Assembly: GCA_030018745.1 (NCBI GenBank)
Contig: JASEHB010000126.1
Span: 1-7,010, forward strand
Length of the DNA: 7,010 nucleotides
Direction: 5' to 3'
Source of the DNA: Desulfatibacillaceae bacterium
GTDB taxonomy: Bacteria; Desulfobacterota; Desulfobacteria; Desulfobacterales; Desulfatibacillaceae
Below, one piece after another: positions 1 through 6,005 of this stretch. The notes below the pieces were generated by a model that had not been told where the DNA came from, searched no databases, and saw nothing but the letters and a program-made list of their open reading frames with translations. Position numbers and translations under genes: made by a program. The first letter of the stretch is position 1, and each line of letters opens with the position of its first letter.

Positions 1-144
1 TTGTTGCCGGGTATTTATGTTTTTTTTCTGACGCAGCAAAATTTGAGCCATAGCTTTATGGCGCGCCGGAAAATTTTTTGACCCCTGGCCAATGAGCCGC
101 CTGCAACAGGGCGTAAAATATCAACTGTTTTGCTTGAGGAATGT

Positions 145-183
145 CAGATCTGGTTGCCGATGGCAATCAGGTCTGTTTTGTTT
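145..183 (+). terminator. Rho-independent terminator or attenuator upstream of hdrA
   Basis: Bases 145-158 pair with 162-175 across a three-base GAT loop, giving a 14-bp stem. Twelve pairs are Watson-Crick and two are G-U wobbles (149/171 and 153/167). The stem is followed directly by TTTTGTTT at 176-183. Hairpin plus U-tract is the standard intrinsic terminator form, and it works only for rightward transcription because the left side has no equivalent A-tract. It ends either an upstream transcript from outside the window or from 1-144, or a leader RNA of the hdrA operon, in which case it would be an attenuator. I saw no clear antiterminator, so an upstream-transcript terminator is the simpler reading. 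Confidence 0.7.
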
Positions 184-328
184 AATTGAAAGGGCAATAA
201 TTGCAAGGAGAAGCTTTCCCGGCAAATCGAGACGGCCAATATCTTGCGCAATAAAGAATTTTACCGGCGCAAGTTTCATGGCCTTCCATTTTAATTTCCG
301 GGGCACAAAAGGTTTTTTTCCTTAAATA

Positions 329-395
329 GGGTCTGGCCCGCAAAAGGGGTCGGCCAAAAAAGCCTTTAAACGGCCCGGAAAAGTTGCGGGCACCC
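329..395 (+). promoter_or_regulatory. Possible 5'-leader stem just before the hdrA ribosome binding site
   Basis: Bases 336-343 (GCCCGCAA) are the exact reverse complement of 384-391, and flanking GGGT at 329-332 pairs with ACCC at 392-395, giving 12 pairs with a three-base bulge at 333-335. A small inner stem, GGCC at 352-355 with 372-375, is possible. The structure ends eight bases before the AAGGAG at 404-409. No T-tract follows, so it is not an intrinsic terminator. It could be a structured leader, an RNA-stability element or a DNA dyad bound by a regulator. It matches no riboswitch I recognise, and a stem with such a long loop in GC-rich sequence can arise by chance. Confidence 0.3.
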
Positions 396-403
396 AACAA
401 CAT

Positions 404-409
404 AAGGAG
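404..409 (+). promoter_or_regulatory. Ribosome binding site of hdrA
   Basis: AAGGAG lies six bases before the ATG at 416. It fixes the start of the long gene upstream of the in-frame TGA. There is no comparable site ahead of the TTG at 659 where a conventional caller would begin. This is direct evidence that translation starts before the TGA and must read through it. Confidence 0.88.
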
Positions 410-415
410 TTTGTA

Positions 416-3400
416 ATGGCAAGCGCAAAAAACGCCAATGCAGTTGGCTCGGTTATGGTTGTGGGCGCGGGCATTGCAGGAATGCAGTCCGCGCTGGATC
501 TGGCCAATTCCGGCTACTATGTTTACTTGGTGGAAAAGTCTTCAGCCATTGGCGGGCTTATGAGCCGCCTGGACAAGACCTTTCCCACCAACGACTGCGC
601 CATGTGAGTCATCTCGCCCAAACTGGTCGAGGTCGGCCGGCATCTTAACATTGAGCTTTTGACGAACACGCAGTTACTTGAACTGGATGGCGAAAACGGA
701 AATTTCAAGGCCAGGGTGCTGCAACAGCCCAGATTTGTGGATCTTTCCAAGTGCACAAGCTGCGGCGAGTGCGCCAAGGCCTGCCCCATTTCCGTGGAAA
801 ACGCCTACAACGAGGGGCTGGACCTGCGCAAGGCCGCTTACAAACAGTATGCCCAGGCCATTCCCGGCGCCTTTGCCATTGAAAAGCGCGGAACAGCGCC
901 CTGCAAGGCCACCTGCCCGGCGCATGTTTCCATTCAGGGCTACATCGCGCTCATCAATGATGGCCGCTATGCAGAGGCGGTTAAGCTTTTCAAGGAGGAG
1001 CACCCCTTCCCGGCCGTGTGCGGCAGGGTATGCCACCACCCCTGCGAAAAGGAGTGCACCCGTAATGATGTGGACAAACCTTTGGCCATCCGCGAGCTGC
1101 ACAGGTTTCTGGCGGATTTTGACCAGGCCCAGGACAAGCCCTTTGTGCCGGAGACAGCCCAAAAGCGCGATGAGAAAATCGCCATCATCGGCTCCGGGCC
1201 TGCTGGCCTCACCTGCGCTTACATGCTTGCGCGGGATGGCTACCAGGTAACGGTTTTTGAAAAACTGCCCGTGGCAGGCGGCATGATGGCTGTTGGCATT
1301 CCCGACTACCGGCTGCCCCGGCAGATTCTGGATTACGAAATTGATGTCATCAAAAACATGGGCGTTGAAATAAAAACCAGCACAGCCTTTGGCACGGATG
1401 TCACCCTGGAAAGCCTCAAGGCGGGCGGGTATTCCGCAGTCTTCCTGGCCATTGGCCTGCATGGGGGCCGCGGGCTGGGCATACCCGGCGAAAATGCGCC
1501 CGGTGTTATCCAGAGCGTGGACTTGCTGCGCGATGTGGCCCTGGGCAAAGATGTAAATGTGGGCGACAAGGTGCTTGTCATCGGCGGCGGCAATGTGGCC
1601 ATTGATGCGGCCCTTACAGCCAAGCGCCTTGGAGCCAAAAAGGTCACCATGGTCTGCCTTGAAAAGCGCGAGGAAATGCCTGCCTGGCAGCACGAGATTG
1701 AAGAGGCCCTTGAGGGGGACATTGAAATAATCAACTCCTTTGGCCCCAAGGATTTCGAGCTTTCCGGGGACAAGGTTGCCGGTTTGAGCTTCAAGCGCTG
1801 CACCTGCGTTTTTGATCCCAATGGCCGCTTCTGCCCGGAATATGACGAGGCAGACTGCACCACCCTGGAAGCAGACACAGTGGTTCTTGCCATAGGCCAG
1901 AGCGCGGTATTGGACTTTGCCAAAAAGGAAGGCATTGCCATAACCAATCGGGGCGGGCTTGAGGCGGACCCGCTTACATTGCAGACCCCTGTGGAATGGG
2001 TTTTTGCAGGTGGAGACGCCCACCACGGCCCCAAGAGCGTTGTGGAGGCGGTGGAGGCAGGCAAAAAGGCGGCAGAAAGCATAGTCCGCTACATAAAGGG
2101 CGAGGACATTGCCGCCGGAAGGGCAAGGCAGTGGGACTTTGTGAAGCCCGACACCCTGGGCGAGCCAAAGAAGGACAGGGTTGCCGTGGGCTGCCTGGAT
2201 CCTTCCGCAAGGGAATGCAACTTTCTGGAGGTATCTTTTGGCTACACCGAGGAGCAGGCAAAGATAGAGGCAGACCGCTGCTTGAAATGCGGCATCTGCT
2301 CCGAGTGCTACCAGTGTGTTGATGCCTGCCTTGCAGGGGCCATTGACCACAATCAGCAGGCCAGGGAAATGACCTTGGAAGTTGGTTCTGTTGTTTTGAG
2401 TCCGGGCTGCGAGCCATACGATCCATCAAGCCTTGAGCTGGTTTATCGCTATAAATCCAGCCCCAATGTGTTAACAAGCCTGGAGTTCGAGCGCATACTT
2501 TCCGCTTCCGGCCCAACCCTGGGCCATCTGGCTCGTCCATCAGACGGCAAGGAGCCTCAAAAAATCGCCTGGCTCCAGTGCATAGGCTCGCGGGACACCA
2601 ATAAGTGCGGCAACGGCTATTGCAGCTCTGTCTGCTGCATGTACGCCATAAAAGATGCAATGATTGCCAAGGAGCACTCCCATAAGCCCCTTGATGCAGC
2701 CATCTTCAACATGGACATCCGCACCTTTGGCAAGGAATACGAGCGCTACTACCTGCGCGCCAAGGAAAAGGAGGGCGTGCGCTTTGTAAAGGCCAGGGTT
2801 CACACGGTGGATGTGGATGCGCCCACCGGCGATCTGCTGGTGCGCTACGCAGATGACACCGGGACCATACAGACTGAAACCTTTGACATGGTGGTGCTCT
2901 CCGTGGGCCTGCAAATCCAGAAGGATGTGCAGGAGCTTGCAGAGCGAATCGGCGTGGAAGTTGACAAATACCGCTTTGCGGAAAACGACCCCTTTGCGCC
3001 AGTGGCCACAAGCCGCCCTGGTGTTTTTGCCTCCGGCGTCTTTCAGTCTCCCAAAGACATTCCAAGCTCCATAACCCAGGCAAGCGCCGCAGCCTGCGCA
3101 GCAGGCGTTGCCCTGGCAACGGCCCGCAACACCCGCACCAAAAGTGTTGAAAAGCCGGTTGAAAGGGATGTTGCCGCCGAGGAGCCGCGCATAGGCGTGT
3201 TTGTTTGCAAGTGCGGCATAAACATAGCAGGGGTTGTGGATGTGCCTGCTGTGCGGGATTATGCTGCAAGCCTGCCAGGAGTCGTCTTTGCAGGGGACAA
3301 CCTTTTCACATGCAGCCAGGATGCCCAGGACAACATCAAGCAGCTCATTGACGAGCATAAGTTAAACCGCATTGTTGTGGCATCCTGCACGCCCAAGACC

Positions 3401-4852
3401 CATGAAGGCATTTTCATGGACACCCTGGAGTCGGTGGGCTTAAACAAGTACCTTTTTGAAATGGCCAACATCCGCAACCAGGACTCCTGGGTGCACAATG
3501 CAGACCCGGCAGCAGCCACCAAAAAGGCCAAGGACCTTGTTCACATGGCTGTGGCGCGGGCCGCCACCTTGAGTCCGCTCCACGACAAATCCATTCCCGT
3601 AACCCGCAAGGCCCTTGTGGTGGGCGGCGGCATTGCCGGAATGACCGCAGCCCTCTCCCTGGCGGACCAGAACTATGAAGTTGCCCTTGTGGAAAAAGAG
3701 GCCCGCCTTGGCGGCATGGCGCTAAACCTCACCCGCACCATTGAAGGCAAGGATGTGGGCGGGTTTGTAAAAGCCCTTGCAGAGCGGGTGGAAAATCACG
3801 AAAAAATTGATGTGTTCAAAGACGCCATCATTGTCGGCTTTTCCGGCTTCAAGGGCAACTTCACCACGGAAATCATTGTGGGAGAAGGCCTTGTTGAGCG
3901 CAAGATAAAGCACGGCGTGGCAATAATGGCCACCGGAGCCACCGAATACCAACCCACCGAGTATCTTTACGGCCAGGACCCGCGGGTGATAACCCAGGTG
4001 GAGCTTGCCAAAAGGCTCAAAGCAGACGATGCAGGCCCGATGGATGCGGTTGTTATGATTCAGTGTGTTGGCTCGCGCAATGAGAAAAACCCCAACTGCT
4101 CGCGCATATGCTGCCAATCGGCTGTCAAAAACGCCATTGCCATAAAGAAAAAGAACCCGGATGCAGGTGTTTATGTTCTTTACCGGGATATGCGCACGGA
4201 CGGGCTGCTTGAGGAATACTACACCCAGGCCCGCAAGGAAGGCGTGCTCTTCTTCCGCTATGACCCGGAAAACCCGCCCCAGGTGGAATCTTCTGATGAG
4301 GGCGTGCTGGTGACATTCACGGACCATGTTCTGGGCGTCAAGGTGCAGGTGGCCGCAGATATTCTTGCTCTTTCGGCAGGCATGGTTCCGGCGGATACCG
4401 AGGAACTCTGCAATATAATGAAAATAGGCCGCAACCCGGACGGCTACCTCATTGAGGCTCATGTGAAGCTGCGGCCCGTTGACATGGGTAAAGACGGCGT
4501 TTTCCTCTGCGGCACGGCCCACAGCCCCAAGCTCATTTCCGAGGCTGTTGCCCAGGCCCAGGCTGCTGCGTCCCGCGCTGTCACCATGCTGTCCCAGGAA
4601 AGCCTCACCCTCTCTGCGGTCACAGCCAATGTCATACAGGAAAAATGCGCATCCTGCCTCATCTGTGTGCGCTCCTGCCCCTTCAATGTGCCGCGCATAA
4701 ACGAGGACGGTGTTTCGGAAATAGATCCGGCCCTTTGCCAGGGATGCGGCGTCTGCGCATCAGAATGCCCTGCCAAGGCCATTTATCTCAACTGGTATGA
4801 GGACAACCAGATATTGAGCAAGGTTGATGCCTTGCTGGAGGGAGTGCTATGA
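416..4852 (+). CDS. hdrA: Giant selenocysteine-containing HdrA-type flavoprotein with inserted GltD/NfnB-like module (HdrA-GltD-HdrA fusion)
   Basis: This is one reading frame of 1478 residues if the TGA at codon 64 is read as selenocysteine. HdrA is the FAD-containing, electron-bifurcating core of heterodisulfide-reductase-type complexes and is cytoplasmic. Domains: residues 1-100 are the HdrA FAD fold (GAGIAG 17-22) with the redox motif N-D-C61-A-M-U64. A four-cysteine [4Fe-4S] site follows at C113, C116, C119, C123. Residues about 140-620 are a GltD/NfnB-like module with N-terminal cluster cysteines C163, C167, C202, C206, C210, C214, an FAD motif GSGPAG 259-264, a pyridine-nucleotide motif GGGNVA 390-395 and a flavin GGD at 532-534. 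Six cysteines lie between C622 and C638. The first HdrA unit then resumes to about 900 (C722, C736, C740, C741). A second unit starts with the HdrA N-terminal domain (C931, C933, C966, C991), then GGGIAG 1070-1075, C1217, C1228, C1232, C1233. It ends in two [4Fe-4S] motifs (C1411-C1421, C1441-C1451). Canonical HdrA is roughly 650 residues, so this is more than twice the usual size. Its stop overlaps the mvhD start (ATGA). Family assignment is secure; the electron route and nucleotide preference are inferred. Confidence 0.92.
605..607 (+). other. In-frame TGA read as selenocysteine (hdrA codon 64)
   Basis: The TGA falls where HdrA proteins normally have the second Cys of a CxxC motif between the T-F-P-T-(N/L)-D segment and the S-P-K-(L/M)-V-E-V-G-R-H segment. 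Both flanks match the family without a gap, so neither frameshift nor true termination is plausible. Sec forms of HdrA are known in methanogens and deltaproteobacteria. The frame stays open for another 1414 codons. The window also uses TGA as a normal stop for hdrA, mvhD and metV, so recoding here must depend on local context. Confidence 0.93.
623..640 (+). promoter_or_regulatory. Candidate bacterial SECIS hairpin in hdrA
   Basis: Bases 623-628 (CTGGTC) pair with 635-640 (GGCCGG), six pairs of which two are G-U, closing a six-base loop GAGGTC at 629-634. The loop begins 22 bases after the TGA and starts with G. Bacterial SECIS elements bound by SelB are small hairpins within coding sequence shortly after the UGA with G in the apical loop. 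The loop shares AGGTC with my recollection of the E. coli fdhF element. The structure was found by eye, not by folding. A competing hairpin at 611-633 has no G in its loop and sits too close to the TGA. Confidence 0.6.
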
Positions 4853-5280
4853 GTCAGGAATTTGAACCCATCATTGTGGCCTTCTGCTGCAACTATTGAG
4901 GTTATTCCGCTGCGGACCTGGCAGGTTCGATGAGGCTGGAATATCCGGCAAATGTGAAGATCATCCGCGTTCCCTGCACAGGAAAGGTGGATGTGCTTCA
5001 CCTTTTGAGGGCCCTTGAAAAAGGCGCGGACGGAGCCTGTGTAATCGGCTGCATGGAAGGCTCCTGCTACTTCAAGGGTGGCAATTACCGTGCAAGGAAA
5101 AGGGTGGAGCAGGCAGCCAAAATCCTTGACTCCATCGGCGTTGGCGGCCAAAGGGTGAGAATGTACAACCTGTCTTCCGGCGAGGGGACCCTTTTTGCCC
5201 AGTATGCAAACGAATTCACCGAGCACATAAGGGCGCTTGGCCCCAACCCCATTAAAAAGGCAGGCAAAAAGGCCGCCTGA
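4849..5280 (+). CDS. mvhD: Selenocysteine-containing MvhD-type iron-sulfur electron-transfer subunit
   Basis: The product has 143 residues with the TGA at codon 17 read as selenocysteine, a normal length for MvhD (the delta subunit first described in F420-non-reducing hydrogenase). MvhD carries a [2Fe-2S] cluster and passes electrons between a partner enzyme and HdrA. Visible hallmarks are the N-terminal F-E-P-I-I-V-A-F-C13-C14-N-Y-U17-G, where the family normally has C-C-N-W-C, then V-P-C43, and G-C68-M-E-G-S-C73, followed by G-N-Y-R-A-R-(K)-R-V. The start is the ATG at 4849, which overlaps the hdrA stop as ATGA. GGAGG at 4837-4841 lies seven bases upstream, so translation is probably coupled to hdrA. 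The first ATG after the TGA (4930) would give 116 residues lacking the cysteine motif. The C-terminus is lysine- and alanine-rich. Family assignment is strong. Confidence 0.93.
4897..4899 (+). other. In-frame TGA read as selenocysteine (mvhD codon 17)
   Basis: The TGA lies in the C-C-N-Y-U-G motif, at the position of a conserved cysteine of the MvhD family. The ribosome binding site and ATGA overlap are upstream of it, and conserved MvhD sequence continues in the same frame immediately after. Sec at this site is known for MvhD homologues. A sequencing error or pseudogene is unlikely, because a second Cys-to-TGA replacement occurs independently in the adjoining partner gene. Confidence 0.94.
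4913..4929 (+). promoter_or_regulatory. Candidate bacterial SECIS hairpin in mvhD
   Basis: Bases 4913-4919 (CGGACCT) pair with 4923-4929 (AGGTTCG) in seven consecutive pairs, one of them G-U (4915/4927), leaving the loop GGC at 4920-4922. The loop starts 21 bases after the TGA and has G in its first two positions, as expected for a bacterial SECIS. The distance is nearly the same as for the hdrA candidate (22 bases), which supports both. Found by eye without an energy calculation. Confidence 0.65.
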
Positions 5281-5336
5281 AAAGGGGCAGGGCAAGGCGC
5301 ACAAACTGTCACATGTTAAGGAAAGGCTAGCGACTC

Positions 5337-6005
5337 ATGATTGTTGCCAAACAAAAACCCATTGACGAGATCATTAAAATGGTGGCCGATTGCGGCAAGA
5401 TCCTCGTGCTGGGTTGCAACGAGTGCGTCACCGTCTGCGAGGCAGGCGGAAAAAAGGAAGTGGGGGTGCTGGCTTCAGCGCTTCGCATGTACTTCCTCAA
5501 CCAGGGAAAGGAAGTTGTTGTTGACGAGCATACCCTGGAGCGCCAGTGCGACCACGAGTATCTTGAGGAAATCCGCGATATCGCAGACAAGTATGACGCC
5601 ATTTTGAGCCTGGCCTGCGGCGTGGGCATTCAGTTCACCGCAGAAAAGTATCACGACAGGCCCGTGTATCCTGGTGTCAACACCTGCTTCCTGGGTGCCA
5701 CGGAGCAGCGTGGAGTCTGGGCCGAGCGCTGCCAGGCCTGCGGCTCCTGCATTCTGGCGGAAACCGGCGGCATCTGCCCTGTTTCCCGCTGCGCCAAGCG
5801 CGTGATGAACGGCCCCTGCGGCGGCTCATCCAACGGCAAGTGCGAAATCAGCAAGGATGTGGACTGCGCATGGCAGCTCATTGTTGACCGCCTCAAGGCC
5901 CTTGGCAGGCTCGATGACTACGAGAAGGTCATGCCGCTCAAGGACTGGTCCACAGACAGGGCAGGCGGGCCCCGCAAGGTGACCAAAGAGGAGGTGATGG
6001 ACTGA
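5337..6005 (+). CDS. metV: MetV, methylene-THF reductase partner subunit
   Basis: The 222-residue product matches MetV, the family carrying the 'methylene-tetrahydrofolate reductase C-terminal' cysteine domain. It partners MetF in acetogens and other Wood-Ljungdahl organisms, where MetVF enzymes contain flavin plus iron-sulfur clusters. Early cysteines are C27, C30 and C34 in G-C-N-E-C-V-T-V-C, then C94 (A-C-G-V-G-I-Q-F) and C117. The C-terminal signature is dense: C132, C135, C138, C147-P, C152-A-K, N-G-P-C161-G-G and G-K-C169-E. These can hold one or more [4Fe-4S] clusters and possibly zinc; which residues bind what is not visible. No signal peptide or membrane segment is seen, so it is cytoplasmic. 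The start at 5337 has an imperfect AAGGAAAGG at 5318-5326, ten bases upstream. It follows mvhD after 56 bases with no terminator and overlaps metF by one base. It probably relays electrons between MetF and the HdrA/MvhD subunits. Confidence 0.9.
   Translation: MIVAKQKPIDEIIKMVADCGKILVLGCNECVTVCEAGGKKEVGVLASALRMYFLNQGKEVVVDEHTLERQCDHEYLEEIRDIADKYDAILSLACGVGIQFTAEKYHDRPVYPGVNTCFLGATEQRGVWAERCQACGSCILAETGGICPVSRCAKRVMNGPCGGSSNGKCEISKDVDCAWQLIVDRLKALGRLDDYEKVMPLKDWSTDRAGGPRKVTKEEVMD
5989..5998 (+). promoter_or_regulatory. Full-length Shine-Dalgarno site of metF
   Basis: AGGAGGTGAT is a ten-base match to the complement of the bacterial 16S rRNA 3' end and lies six bases before the metF ATG, inside the last codons of metV. 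It is far stronger than the site before metV. With the one-base TGATG overlap it indicates efficient initiation and tight coupling, consistent with equal or higher MetF output relative to MetV. Confidence 0.9.

Larger units (their letters stand above)
1..415. other. Non-coding upstream/leader region of the hdrA operon
   Basis: I see no convincing gene in these 415 bases. The first 81 bases are open in frame 1 up to a TGA at 79-81, so the tail of an upstream gene cannot be excluded, but the implied peptide is unremarkable. A small rightward frame at 92-325 lacks a ribosome binding site and contains the terminator hairpin at 145-175, so it is unlikely to be real. The region is visibly richer in A/T runs than the genes. 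Besides the terminator and leader stem listed separately, it has short dyads: GCAAT-A-ATTGC at 194-204 and TTGCGCAA at 244-251. These could be operator half-sites, but they match no operator I can name. No -35/-10 pair with good spacing was found: TTGACC at 78-83 and TAAAAT at 114-119 are 30 bases apart. The operon promoter probably lies between about 184 and 395, but I cannot place it. Confidence 0.6.

Noticed and set aside
86..104. Sigma-54 promoter around TGGCC at 86-90
   Set aside because: GG and GC have the right spacing (87-88 and 99-100), but the surrounding bases do not match the TGGCAC/TTGC consensus.
78..119. Sigma-70 promoter from TTGACC (78-83) and TAAAAT (114-119)
   Set aside because: The spacing is 30 bases instead of about 17, and no better pairing partner was found for either hexamer.
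92..325. A 77-residue rightward open frame upstream of hdrA
   Set aside because: It has no ribosome binding site, contains the terminator hairpin and T-tract, and its composition does not resemble the real genes.
416..607. hdrA as a pseudogene broken by a nonsense mutation or sequencing error
   Set aside because: The TGA replaces a redox-motif cysteine known to be Sec in relatives, the remaining 1414 codons are intact, and the neighbouring mvhD shows the same pattern.
611..633. Alternative SECIS hairpin in hdrA
   Set aside because: Its apical loop (620-624) has no G and lies only about 13 bases after the TGA, closer than usual for bacterial elements. The 623-640 hairpin fits better.
674..2350. 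A 558-residue open frame on the minus strand
   Set aside because: It lies wholly antisense to the strongly conserved HdrA/GltD sequence, shows no recognisable domain, and is explained by the codon bias of the real gene. Other long minus-strand frames such as 2540-3358 and 3722-4522 are rejected for the same reason.
659..4852. HdrA starting at the TTG at 659 as an independent gene
   Set aside because: It lacks a ribosome binding site and would begin in the middle of the conserved HdrA flavin domain. The missing part lies directly upstream in the same frame across the TGA.
4930..5280. mvhD starting at the ATG at 4930
   Set aside because: This would delete the C-C-N-Y-U motif. The ATG at 4849 has a ribosome binding site and an ATGA overlap with hdrA.
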